Shown: positions 24,222 to 32,796 of the stretch, one piece after another
Position numbering within the stretch: position 1 is the stretch's first letter
Layout of the letters: each line of letters begins with the position of its first letter
Assembly: GCF_042466685.1 (NCBI RefSeq)
Contig: NZ_CP170448.1
Coordinates: forward strand, 2,604,001-2,668,000
DNA: 64,000 bases
Direction of reading: 5' to 3'
Source of the DNA: Vreelandella sp042466685
Lineage (GTDB): Bacteria; Pseudomonadota; Gammaproteobacteria; Pseudomonadales; Halomonadaceae
Position numbers and translations under genes: made by a program
The notes under the pieces: model-generated
Database searches by the model: none
The model's input: the letters and a program-made list of their open reading frames with translations, nothing else
What the model was told of the DNA's origin: nothing

Positions 24222-25348
24222 GGTGACTCCCGTCCATCATGATGGCCCAGCTCATCGTGGTGTGCAGAACTGACCTCAATGATTGGCGTATGGTTGTCGG
24301 TATTTTTTTCGTCGTATAACTCGCTATGCTGATAACGAACTTTTACTTCTTTTAGCAGCACTAGAATCACCGCAGCAACGGGCAGTGCCAACAATACCCC
24401 TGTTAAGCCAAACAGATTGCCACCCGCCAGCACGGCGAAGATAACCGCCACCGGATGCAGACCAATCTTATCCCCCAACAGTTTAGGCTGTAGAACCACG
24501 CTCTCGGCCATTTGACCAATACTGAACACCACAATGACGCCTAGCACTGCCCACCAGGTGGCGTACTGGAACAGAGCCACAACAAGAGCAATTACCAAGC
24601 CGACAATAAAGCCCAGGAATGGAACGATACTCACCAGTCCTGAAACAAAGCCGATCAAAAGGCCAAAATTAAGCCCCATCAGCGTTAAGCCCACCGCATA
24701 AATAATCCCTAAGCAGAGCATGACCAGCAGTTGGCCACGTAGAAACGATGACAACACTTCATCGCAGCGACGCGCCAACCGGAAAGTATCATCAGCCCAT
24801 TGGCGTGGCACGAGATTGGCAATATTGGTCAGCAGACGGTTCCAGTCTAAGAGTAAATAGAAGGTCACCACGGGGATTAGCGCTACATAAGTGATCCATG
24901 AAGCAAACGCCATACCCGAACGACCAATCTGGCCTAGCGCCTGGGCTAGGTAGCCACCAGCATCGCGCCAGTTCTCGACCAGCGTCTCACGCGCATTGAT
25001 TAATTCTGCGGTTAAGTCATAACCCGTCCACTCCTGCACCTGGGGTGCGAGCGTATTTTCTACCCAATTGAAGATACCCGGAATAGCTTCGCCCAGCTGT
25101 TTAAGCTGTTGTACAAGCAGCGGTATTAATATCAACAGACTCGCTACCAGAACGACCAGCAGTACTAAAAACACACTGCTCACCGCGAATGGCCGATTCA
25201 TGCCCCAGCGCTGGAAACGGTTAGCCAGCGGATCAGCTAAGTAAGCGAGAATCATTCCGGCAATAAAAGGCATCAGCACCGCGTCTAACAAAAATATTAA
25301 GCCGCCTATTACCACCAAAAATAGGACACCCCACCAAGAATTCCGCAT
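24218..25348 (-). CDS. AI-2E family transporter (PerM-like membrane protein)
   Basis: A 376-residue membrane protein with about eight helices, of the PF01594 family. The conserved segments FVSGLVSIVPFLGFIVGLV and GDKIGLHPVAVIFAVLAGGNLFGLTG are clear. Members export autoinducer-2 or, in halophiles and alkaliphiles, act as sodium/proton antiporters; function here is not decided. Its stop overlaps the hda start, an arrangement common in gammaproteobacteria, where perM lies upstream of hda. Confidence 0.85.
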   Translation of the reverse strand: MRNSWWGVLFLVVIGGLIFLLDAVLMPFIAGMILAYLADPLANRFQRWGMNRPFAVSSVFLVLLVVLVASLLILIPLLVQQLKQLGEAIPGIFNWVENTLAPQVQEWTGYDLTAELINARETLVENWRDAGGYLAQALGQIGRSGMAFASWITYVALIPVVTFYLLLDWNRLLTNIANLVPRQWADDTFRLARRCDEVLSSFLRGQLLVMLCLGIIYAVGLTLMGLNFGLLIGFVSGLVSIVPFLGFIVGLVIALVVALFQYATWWAVLGVIVVFSIGQMAESVVLQPKLLGDKIGLHPVAVIFAVLAGGNLFGLTGVLLALPVAAVILVLLKEVKVRYQHSELYDEKNTDNHTPIIEVSSAHHDELGHHDGRESP

Positions 25349-25396
25349 AGTTCCCTCTCAAACGTGGATTTAAACCAACCCTTCTCACTTATCGTC

Positions 25397-25432
25397 ACTA
25401 TTTTACTTGCCACTACTATTTTACTTACCACT
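25397..25432. repeat. Tandem 18-base repeat upstream of purM
   Basis: Two adjacent copies of ACTATTTTACTTGCCACT differ by a single G/A change and are followed by a partial third copy (ACTAT). They lie in the divergent gap between the AI-2E gene and purM, about 160 bases before the purM start. The role is unknown; polymerase slippage or a protein-binding array are both possible. Confidence 0.7.
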
Positions 25433-25592
25433 ACTATGCCGCATATAAGCAAAAGTCGCTCGTAAGCTTTTCATCATGTGCGACAGCGGTGCGGCCTGCG
25501 CCGCTGAGTGTTACAATCCGCTCCAGTTATCGTCTAGCACTGGCCATGTCGCCAGCACTACCAGCACCGCTATTTGCTTCACAGGATCTGTC

Positions 25593-26660
25593 ATGACCGA
25601 GACTTCCTCTTCTTCGGCTACTCCTTCCCTCAGCTACAAGGACGCAGGCGTCGATATTGATGCCGGTAACGCCTTAGTTGACCGCATTAAACACGTTGCC
25701 AAGCGCACTACGCGCCCAGAAGTCATGGGCGGGCTGGGCGGCTTTGGCGCGCTATGCGAGATCCCCGCAGGCTATCGGCAGCCGGTGCTCGTCTCCGGCA
25801 CCGATGGCGTCGGCACCAAACTGCGCCTGGCGATGGATCTTGGCAAGCACGACACCATTGGCATTGATTTGGTCGCTATGTGTGTCAACGATCTCATCGT
25901 GGCCGGCGCCGAACCGCTGTTATTCCTAGACTACTATGCCACGGGTAAGCTCGATGTGGATATTGCTGCTGACGTTGTCACCGGCATTGGCGCTGGTTGC
26001 GAACTGGCTGGTTGCGCCCTGGTCGGCGGCGAAACCGCCGAAATGCCGGGCATGTACGAAGGCAGCGACTACGATTTAGCGGGTTTTTGCGTAGGCGTGG
26101 TCGAGAAAGCGGACATTTTAGATGGCAGTAAGGTAGCGGAAGGCGATGTGATCTTGGGGCTTGCTTCTTCCGGGCCACACTCCAACGGCTACTCATTGAT
26201 TCGTAAAATCCTTGAGGTTAGCGACGCTTCGCTAGAGACCGACATCGACGGTAAAACTCTCGGCGACGCACTGATGGCACCTACGCGCATCTATGTTAAA
26301 TCGCTGCTCTCCTTAATGCGCGGTAGCGATATTGCCGTGCACGCATTATCGCACATCACCGGCGGCGGCTTGTTAGAAAACATTCCCCGCGTGCTGCCCG
26401 ATAACCTCGCTGCGCATATCGATATTGCCAGCTGGCAGCGCCCCGCGGTGTTTGATTGGCTTCAGGCCAACGGCAACGTGAATGAAACAGAAATGCACCG
26501 CGTGCTCAATTGCGGTATTGGCATGGTCGTTGTAGTGCCGCAACATCAGGCAGAGCAGGCGTTGGCTCATCTGGAAGCCGAGGGCGAGTCCGTTTATCGT
26601 CTGGGCCAGATCGTTGCACGCCAAGGGGACGCCGTTATTCTGGAGAACCTCTCGGCATGA
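25593..26660 (+). CDS. purM: Phosphoribosylformylglycinamidine cyclo-ligase (AIR synthetase)
   Basis: A 355-residue ATP-dependent enzyme closing the imidazole ring in purine synthesis. Signature segments are VSGTDGVGTKLRLAMDLGKHDTIG, CVNDLIVAGAEPLLFLDYYATG, GGETAEMPGMY and GLASSGPHSNGYSLIRK. The frame is open from 25476, but ATG at 25593 (MTETSSSS) has AGGA before it and matches known starts. It overlaps purN by four bases (ATGA), the standard purMN operon. Confidence 0.95.
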   Translation: MTETSSSSATPSLSYKDAGVDIDAGNALVDRIKHVAKRTTRPEVMGGLGGFGALCEIPAGYRQPVLVSGTDGVGTKLRLAMDLGKHDTIGIDLVAMCVNDLIVAGAEPLLFLDYYATGKLDVDIAADVVTGIGAGCELAGCALVGGETAEMPGMYEGSDYDLAGFCVGVVEKADILDGSKVAEGDVILGLASSGPHSNGYSLIRKILEVSDASLETDIDGKTLGDALMAPTRIYVKSLLSLMRGSDIAVHALSHITGGGLLENIPRVLPDNLAAHIDIASWQRPAVFDWLQANGNVNETEMHRVLNCGIGMVVVVPQHQAEQALAHLEAEGESVYRLGQIVARQGDAVILENLSA

Positions 26661-27424
26661 CCAATACGGACTACCAGAGCGATACCATTAAAGACGTCAC
26701 GCCGGAACCCCTCGGTGCGCGCCGCATTGTGGTACTTATCTCAGGCAGTGGCAGCAATCTGCAGGCGCTGATTGATGCTCAGTCCCACGACCGTCTAGGC
26801 GGTGGTGAGATTGTCGCGGTCATCTCCAATATTGCTGACGCTTATGGTTTGAAGCGCGCCCATGAAGCGGGCATAGAAGCGGTTGCGTTACCCCATCGTG
26901 AGTACGATAGCCGTGAAGCTTACGATGGCGCCTTGATCAAAGTCATTGAGCGCCACGAGCCGGATCTGATTGTACTAGCAGGCTTTATGCGCATTTTGAC
27001 GCCTCGTTTTGTGCAGCGCTTCCTCGGCCGGATGCTGAATATCCACCCTTCACTGCTGCCGGCGTATCAAGGGCTCAACACTCACGCCCGTGCGCTGACA
27101 GATGGGGTTGCCAGCCATGGTTGTAGCGTTCACTTCGTTACCGAAGAGCTGGACGGTGGCCCGGTGGTACTGCAAGCGGAACTGCTGGTGACCAGTGACG
27201 ACACTGCGGAAACGCTGCAAGAGAAGGTTCGCGCCCGGGAACATCTGATCTACCCGATCGCGGTGCAGTGGTTTTTGGAAGGTCGGCTGCAGTTCAGCGC
27301 CGAAGGCGCCAAGATGGATGGCCATCTGCTGCCGGAACAAGGGATGCGGCTCTCCCACGCCGACGCAGCGGAGGAGCTTGATGAAGACCTTGATGAAGAA
27401 GTCGACGAAGAGCCACAGGGCTAG
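26657..27424 (+). CDS. purN: Phosphoribosylglycinamide formyltransferase with acidic C-terminal tail
   Basis: A 255-residue enzyme transferring formyl from 10-formyl-THF to GAR in purine synthesis. The core motifs are VVLISGSGSNLQALIDA, LAGFMRILTPRFVQRFLGRMLNIHPSLLP-type sequence with the catalytic His, and ELDGGPVVLQAEL. Compared with E. coli PurN (212 residues) it has an N-terminal extension of about 20 residues and a strongly acidic tail ending DEEVDEEPQG, typical of halophile proteins. The start is the ATG overlapping the purM stop. Confidence 0.95.
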   Translation: MTNTDYQSDTIKDVTPEPLGARRIVVLISGSGSNLQALIDAQSHDRLGGGEIVAVISNIADAYGLKRAHEAGIEAVALPHREYDSREAYDGALIKVIERHEPDLIVLAGFMRILTPRFVQRFLGRMLNIHPSLLPAYQGLNTHARALTDGVASHGCSVHFVTEELDGGPVVLQAELLVTSDDTAETLQEKVRAREHLIYPIAVQWFLEGRLQFSAEGAKMDGHLLPEQGMRLSHADAAEELDEDLDEEVDEEPQG

Positions 27425-27448
27425 AATAAGATCGTCACGGTAAGCATT

Positions 27449-27488
27449 AAAAAAGCGCTTTACGGGGTTCCCGTAAAGCGCTTTTTTT
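27449..27488. terminator. Bidirectional terminator between purN and dcd
   Basis: AAAAAAGCGCTTTACGGG pairs with CCCGTAAAGCGCTTTTTT over a three-base loop, giving an 18-base-pair stem with T-runs on both strands. It serves both converging genes. Confidence 0.92.
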
Positions 27489-27510
27489 GTAGCAATGCAC
27501 TTTCGTATGA

Positions 27511-28077
27511 CTAGGTACGCGGCAAAGTAACACCGCGCTGGCCCATATACTTGCCGCCGCGGTCTTTATACGACGTTTCGCACACTTCATCGGACTCTAA
27601 GAACAGCATCTGAGCAACGCCCTCATGGGCATAGATTTTCGCTGGCAGATTGGTGGTGTTAGAGAACTCCAGGGTAACGTGGCCTTCCCATTCGGGCTCC
27701 AGCGGCGTCACATTAACAATAATGCCACAGCGCGCGTAGGTCGATTTCCCTAGGCAAATCGTGAGCACGTTACGGGGGATACGGAAGTACTCCACCGTAC
27801 GCGCCAGCGCGAACGAGTTGGGCGGAATAATGCAGACGTCGCCTTTAATATCGACAAAGCTTTTTGCGTCGAACGCCTTGGGGTCAACTATCGCTGAGTG
27901 AATATTGGTAAAGACTTTGAATTCATCTGAGCAGCGCACGTCATAGCCATAGCTAGACGTACCGTAGGAGATCACCCGCTGGTCATTCACGTAGCGCACT
28001 TGCTCGGCTTCAAACGGCTCGATCATCGCGTCGCTTTTGGCCATGCGACGAATCCAATTATCAGATTTGATACTCAT
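27511..28077 (-). CDS. dcd: dCTP deaminase
   Basis: A 188-residue trimeric enzyme converting dCTP to dUTP, the main source of dUMP for thymidylate. Signature stretches are MSIKSDNWIRRMA, SYGYDVRCSDEFKVFTN, the catalytic EWEGHVTLEFSNTT (Glu138 equivalent) and GVAQMLFLES. Length equals E. coli Dcd (193) within a few residues. It lies 11 bases downstream of apbC, so both are probably on one transcript. The ribosome-binding site is weak. Confidence 0.95.
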   Translation of the reverse strand: MSIKSDNWIRRMAKSDAMIEPFEAEQVRYVNDQRVISYGTSSYGYDVRCSDEFKVFTNIHSAIVDPKAFDAKSFVDIKGDVCIIPPNSFALARTVEYFRIPRNVLTICLGKSTYARCGIIVNVTPLEPEWEGHVTLEFSNTTNLPAKIYAHEGVAQMLFLESDEVCETSYKDRGGKYMGQRGVTLPRT

Positions 28078-28088
28078 TTATTTCGTTA

Positions 28089-28889
28089 TCACTCACTAAA
28101 GGAAATAGTTGGGCCGTCGCCTTGGTTCGCACTCACCGCCTCAGCGACTTTTTGGGCAATAGCCGCAAAGGTTTGGCTCACCGAGCCTTCAGGTTCAGAC
28201 ACTACGCTTGGGCGTCCCGAATCCGTTAACTCTCGGATGGAGAGCGTCAGCGGCAGCCGCCCAAGCACTTGGGTATCATACTCCTCGGCAATGCTGTCGC
28301 CACCGCCGGTGCCAAAAATCGCCGCCTCATGACCGCATTTTTCGCACTGGTAGAGGCTCATATTCTCCACCACGCCAAGCACCGGCACATTAACCTTGCG
28401 GAACATTTCGATTCCTTTACGGGCATCTAACAGCGCAATGTCCTGGGGAGTGGTCACAATCACCGCGCCAGCAACCGGTACTTTCTGGGCTAGGGTCAGC
28501 TGAATATCACCGGTACCCGGCGGCATATCGATCAGCAGAAAATCGAGGTTATCCCACTGGGTTTGCGTCAACATCTGCTGGAAGGCGCCCACCACCATTG
28601 GCCCGCGCCACACCATCGGCTCACGGGTATTGACCATAAACGCCATCGACATGGCCTGAATGCCATGGGCCTGGAGCGGCAGAAATCGGTCATTGCTGGC
28701 CGCCTGGGGGCGCGTGCCCTCTTTAACGCCAAGCATCTGTGCCTGACTGGGCCCGTAGATATCCGCATCCAGGACGCCTACTCGATAGCCCTGTGCTGAT
28801 AGCGCTAATGCCAGGTTCACGGTGACGGTGGATTTTCCCACGCCCCCCTTACCCGATGCCACTGCAATAATATGCTTAACCCCATCCAT
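28089..28889 (-). CDS. apbC: Iron-sulfur cluster carrier ATPase ApbC/Mrp, short form
   Basis: A 266-residue P-loop ATPase of the Mrp/NBP35 family that binds and transfers 4Fe-4S clusters. The deviant Walker A ASGKGGVGKSTVTVNLA begins at residue 11, and the cluster-binding CEKC motif is near residue 185. E. coli Mrp (369 residues) has an additional N-terminal MIP18-like domain that is absent here. GAGGAG lies nine bases before the start. It is followed by dcd. Confidence 0.92.
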   Translation of the reverse strand: MDGVKHIIAVASGKGGVGKSTVTVNLALALSAQGYRVGVLDADIYGPSQAQMLGVKEGTRPQAASNDRFLPLQAHGIQAMSMAFMVNTREPMVWRGPMVVGAFQQMLTQTQWDNLDFLLIDMPPGTGDIQLTLAQKVPVAGAVIVTTPQDIALLDARKGIEMFRKVNVPVLGVVENMSLYQCEKCGHEAAIFGTGGGDSIAEEYDTQVLGRLPLTLSIRELTDSGRPSVVSEPEGSVSQTFAAIAQKVAEAVSANQGDGPTISFSE

Positions 28890-28981
28890 TCAATGGCACT
28901 CCTCGTTTAGGCTTTTACTGTCTGAAATTAACGTTGAGTGAATGATACGCTTCACAGTCCCAATCATAAACCTACAACAAG

Positions 28982-29013
28982 AGGGCGGATGCCGGTTCTC
29001 CGACATCCGCCCT
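28982..29013 (-). terminator. Hairpin after the coiled-coil gene
   Basis: AGGGCGGATG (28982-28991) pairs perfectly with CATCCGCCCT (29004-29013). It lies 50 bases after the coiled-coil gene ends. The T-tract is poor (CTCTTGTTG on the minus strand). Confidence 0.6.
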
Positions 29014-29063
29014 TAGGTTACTGGCGCGAAAGGTGCATAACTACCCTACTTTCTAGCCCCTTA

Positions 29064-30269
29064 TTATCCAGCGTTTTGCTGAGACTCTTCACTGCCACCA
29101 TCGCTGTCATTGGCGCTCTCATTTGAAGAGCTCTCATTTGAAGCGTCTTGATCTGACGAACTCTCCTCTGTTGTTAAAGAGTTTTCAGAACCGCCATTCT
29201 GTGAAGAACTGCCCTGTGAGGATGAGGTAGCCTCACTTGCGGACTGTTCCGCATCGGCCAAACGGCTATCGAGAGTCGACAGTTCATCGCGCCATTCGCT
29301 TAACTGACTCTCCAAACGCTCCAGTTGATTTTCACGCTGCTCGATATCACTCTCGACGCTGGCCACTTCTTCGCGCCCCATATCCAGAGCGACCATTACG
29401 TCATCCAGCTCACCGCGCACCTGACTCAGACTCTGCTCTTCCTCTTCGCGTAGCGCCGTTAGCGAATCAACATCATTTTGCAGCTCATCACGCTCGCTAG
29501 TGAGGGAGTCACGCTCATTTTTTAGCTCATCAAGCTCGCTTTGAGCAGCCGAGATTTCTTCTTCCAAGCCGGTTAGCTGTTCGTTGGCCTGGCTAATCTG
29601 TTCTTCAAGCGAAGATAACTCTTCTTGAGTGGCACCCAGCTCTTCAACCGCTTCTTGACGCTGCTGCTCAGCTTCCTGACGGGCAGCCTCAGCCTCCTGG
29701 CGGGCTTCTTCAGCGCTGGAACGCGCCTCCTCTACCTGCTGGAGGGCACTCTCAGCCTCATCCCGAGTACTGGTTATTTCGTCACGCTCTTCGCGCAACG
29801 CGGTCATTTCGCTCTCAGCGCTCTCTACTTGGTCATTAAGCGTGGCAACTTCTTCTTCCAGCGCAGCTCGCTCAGACTCAAGCTCTTCTAAACGGGACTC
29901 CACATCACTGACGTTACCTTGAGCACTTTCAAGCGACGAACTCGCTTCTTGCTGCTGTGCTTCCAGGGATGCCATCTCCTCCTGAAGGGCAGCTAAATTG
30001 CTTTCAGCTTCCTCGATTTCGTTAATACGCTGGCTCATTTGGCTGTTCTCTTGCTCAGCGCTGGCGAGCTGCTCTTCAAGACTATCAACGCGATCCTGGC
30101 GGGAGCCTGCATTAGACTGGGCCATAATCGCCCAAATAACCGCAATGGCAGCGATACCGGCAATGGCTTTTACCCGGTTATCTTGAAAGAGGGTTTTCAT
30201 ATCTGACTTTTTAGCCGGCTCTGGCTTATTGGTAGGCGGCTGGTGATCAGAGTGGTTTGCTTCCGACAT
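29064..30269 (-). CDS. Membrane-anchored long coiled-coil protein of unknown function
   Basis: A 401-residue protein. Residues 1-33 are hydrophilic and basic, residues 34-51 (VKAIAGIAAIAVIWAIMA) form a single membrane helix, residues 58-345 are a nearly uninterrupted heptad-rich coiled coil, and the last 55 residues are Ser/Asn/Glu/Asp low-complexity. Basic residues before the helix put the coil in the periplasm, where about 290 residues could span roughly 40 nm. No catalytic domain is visible. GAGGA precedes the start. It resembles no family I can name. Neighbours (apbC, cobA) give no hint. Confidence 0.75.
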   Translation of the reverse strand: MSEANHSDHQPPTNKPEPAKKSDMKTLFQDNRVKAIAGIAAIAVIWAIMAQSNAGSRQDRVDSLEEQLASAEQENSQMSQRINEIEEAESNLAALQEEMASLEAQQQEASSSLESAQGNVSDVESRLEELESERAALEEEVATLNDQVESAESEMTALREERDEITSTRDEAESALQQVEEARSSAEEARQEAEAARQEAEQQRQEAVEELGATQEELSSLEEQISQANEQLTGLEEEISAAQSELDELKNERDSLTSERDELQNDVDSLTALREEEEQSLSQVRGELDDVMVALDMGREEVASVESDIEQRENQLERLESQLSEWRDELSTLDSRLADAEQSASEATSSSQGSSSQNGGSENSLTTEESSSDQDASNESSSNESANDSDGGSEESQQNAG

Positions 30270-30457
30270 TATGCGTTCCTCTATGGTCTAGGCTAACGTT
30301 TGTCCAAGCTAACGATAATCAAGTACGTAAATAATGCGCTAACCGTGGATGATCTCTCCCTTTAGCATACACAGCTCTCTGCATCTAGCCAGTCTGTTTG
30401 CAAAATCGTGTACAAATGTTTCAGAAGTGTTACCACCCGAATAGACATACCCACTGC

Positions 30458-31279
30458 TTAGCCTGAGGGTGGATGCTTTCCCTCATGGAAGCCTGAAGCT
30501 TCTCCATTATGCGCATCAAACCAAGCCAGTGTGGTATGCAGGGATACCACGCTGCCCACTATCATTAGCGTAGGCGGTTTAATATGACCCGCCAAGAAAG
30601 CATCAGGTAGCGCCAATAGCGTACCAACGTGGGTAAGCTGTTGGCGGGTGGTTCCCTGCTCGATAAGCGCCAGCGGTGTTTCGGGCGCCAAACCGTGCTC
30701 AATCAGCGCTTGGCTGATCACCCTAACGCTGCCCAGCCCCATATAAAACACCAAGGTTTGCCCAGGCCGCGCTAGCGCATCCCAGTCAAGTTCACACTCA
30801 CCCTGCTGCAAATGCCCGGTGACAAAACGCACCGACTGGGCGTGATCGCGATGGGTTAAGGGAATCCCTGCATACGCGGCGCAGCCTGAGGCTGCGGTCA
30901 CCCCTGGAATCACTTCCACGCTCACTTGCGCCGCCACCAACGCCTCAAGCTCTTCTCCGCCGCGGCCAAAAATAAACGGATCACCGCCTTTCAAGCGCAC
31001 GACGCGCTTACCCTGGTGAGCCCACTTCACAAGCGCTTGATTAATGCCCTCTTGGGGGACGCTGTGCAGCGAGCGTGCTTTACCCACATAAAATCGCTGC
31101 GCCTCGCTGGGTATAAAGGCGACAATTTCATCGCTAACCAAGCGGTCATAAAGCACCACTTCAGCGGACTGAAGGCGCTTATACGCTTTTAGCGTTAACA
31201 ACTCCGGATCGCCAGGGCCTGCGCCCACTAAACTGACCAAGCCGTATGGCTGAGACGTTTGCTCTCGTCCTGCTTCCAA
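30458..31279 (-). CDS. cobA: Uroporphyrinogen-III C-methyltransferase
   Basis: A 273-residue SAM-dependent enzyme making precorrin-2 for siroheme or cobalamin. The motifs VSLVGAGPGDPELLTLKAYKRLQSAEVVLYDRLVS-type start, KGGDPFIFGRGGEE, PGVTAASGCAAYAGIPLTHR and PPTLMIVGSVV are diagnostic. The start is uncertain. The frame stays open to an ATG at 31435, but that stretch is AT-rich, without a ribosome-binding site, and codes for 52 unlike residues. A TTG at 31279 places the protein at normal length. No siroheme partner genes are adjacent. Confidence 0.88.
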   Translation of the reverse strand: MEAGREQTSQPYGLVSLVGAGPGDPELLTLKAYKRLQSAEVVLYDRLVSDEIVAFIPSEAQRFYVGKARSLHSVPQEGINQALVKWAHQGKRVVRLKGGDPFIFGRGGEELEALVAAQVSVEVIPGVTAASGCAAYAGIPLTHRDHAQSVRFVTGHLQQGECELDWDALARPGQTLVFYMGLGSVRVISQALIEHGLAPETPLALIEQGTTRQQLTHVGTLLALPDAFLAGHIKPPTLMIVGSVVSLHTTLAWFDAHNGEASGFHEGKHPPSG

Positions 31280-31524
31280 GAAACCACCCCAGGAATAAAA
31301 AAGATTTTTGATATGCAAAAAAGTAATTAATTTTACCACTAAATGCCAATAACGCCTTGCCAGTTGCTTAGAATACAATCGAATATATATAAATAAAGAA
31401 CATATATATTCTAAAAAAATATAGATAATAGCCATTTTGTCTGTAATGGCTTACATCCTGATTACGTATTTAGGGCTAATCTTCACGATCGAATTTAAAT
31501 TGGCATATGTTTGGAGATTCACGC

Positions 31525-32427
31525 ATGCCCGTGAATGATATAGATGCACCTCAGCGAGTCAGTGCAGACCACCTTGTACCCCACATACCTGGCGTTATCT
31601 TTCGGTTTCACCGTGCGCGCAATGGTCACATGCGGTTTCCCTATTTGGAGGGTGGCGGCGTGGCTCTCAAACATATTGACCGCGATCTACTCGCTGAAAA
31701 TGCTGGCCAGTTAATTGAACAACTGACCGGCAGCGACCACCCCAAGATAATGTCCGCGATCGAGCGCTCGGCCCGTTGGATGCTGCCTCTCGCCACACGC
31801 TTTCGGTTACCGTTTCCAAAAGACAAACCTCACTGGATCGCGGTGAGTGCCAAACCAACGCCCGTCGCGGATGGCGTGCAGTGGAACGGCATAATGATGG
31901 ACATTAGCGATCAAGTCAGCGAAGAGCAGCGGCTTCGCAAACTATGCGATACCGACCCCCTGACGCAACTGCCCAATCGGCGCAAACTGATGATGCACTT
32001 GACCCATGTTGCATCCCTTAGCACCCGTCACGGCACACCGCTCTCTATCATGATGATCGATATCGATCATTTTAAGCGCCTTAATGACCGATGGGGCCAT
32101 CTGCATGGGGATGATGTACTTAAACAGTTAGCGACGCACACCCAGTCGCTACTGCGCTGTGAAGATATGGTAGCTAGGCTGGGAGGAGAAGAGTTCATGG
32201 TCGTGCTGCCGCTCACGCCGCTGCAGCAATGCCATGCACTTGCCGATCGCTTGCGCCAGGCCATCAGTGTGCGCGACTTCGGCATGGGGTCAGGCCAAGT
32301 GACGTTAAGTATTGGGGTAGCCGAATATCGCTGCGGCGAACCCCTAACTAGCCTGATTGAGCGAGCCGACCAAGCGCTGTATAGCGCCAAAGACGTTGGT
32401 CGCGACTGCGTTTGCCATCTACGCTAA
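31525..32427 (+). CDS. Diguanylate cyclase with PAS-like N-terminus
   Basis: A 300-residue protein making c-di-GMP. Residues 1 to about 130 resemble a PAS sensor, ending in the linker GIMMDISDQVSEEQRLRKL. The GGDEF domain follows (CDTDPLTQLPNRRKL), with active site GGEEF at 220-224. The inhibitory I-site RxxD (RCED) is at 211-214, five residues upstream, so feedback inhibition by product is expected. No membrane helix is seen. ATG at 31525 has GGAG eight bases before it. It is followed by phhB after 30 bases. Confidence 0.9.
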   Translation: MPVNDIDAPQRVSADHLVPHIPGVIFRFHRARNGHMRFPYLEGGGVALKHIDRDLLAENAGQLIEQLTGSDHPKIMSAIERSARWMLPLATRFRLPFPKDKPHWIAVSAKPTPVADGVQWNGIMMDISDQVSEEQRLRKLCDTDPLTQLPNRRKLMMHLTHVASLSTRHGTPLSIMMIDIDHFKRLNDRWGHLHGDDVLKQLATHTQSLLRCEDMVARLGGEEFMVVLPLTPLQQCHALADRLRQAISVRDFGMGSGQVTLSIGVAEYRCGEPLTSLIERADQALYSAKDVGRDCVCHLR

Positions 32428-32457
32428 AGGGAAATCCCCAAGCGCAGGAGCCCAACG

Positions 32458-32796
32458 ATGACCACGCTAGCCAACGCTATTTGTGAACCGTGTGGCAAAG
32501 ATGCTCAACCGCTAAGCAAAGATGAAGCCCAAGAGCGGCTAAAAAGCCTCAGCCAGTGGCAGATTGTCGAGCACGATGGCATCATGAAGCTGTCACGAAG
32601 TTTTAAATTCCGTGACTTTGCCAGCGCTATGGCGTTTACCCAGAGCGTTGGCGAGATTGCCGAGCAGGCTGGCCATCACCCCGTTATTGTGACTGAGTGG
32701 GGCAAAGCCACCGTCACGTGGTGGTCTCATGCTATAAAAGGCCTGCATCTTAATGATTTCATTCTTGCCGCCAGAACCGACGAGGTAGCCGAATAA
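32458..32796 (+). CDS. phhB: Pterin-4a-carbinolamine dehydratase
   Basis: A 112-residue enzyme that regenerates the tetrahydropterin cofactor of phenylalanine hydroxylase. The motif AEQAGHHPVIVTEWGKATVTWWSH contains the conserved His-His-Pro active site, and the length is typical. GCAGGAG precedes the start. It abuts phhC. In Pseudomonas these follow phhA (phenylalanine hydroxylase), which is absent immediately upstream here. Confidence 0.93.
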   Translation: MTTLANAICEPCGKDAQPLSKDEAQERLKSLSQWQIVEHDGIMKLSRSFKFRDFASAMAFTQSVGEIAEQAGHHPVIVTEWGKATVTWWSHAIKGLHLNDFILAARTDEVAE

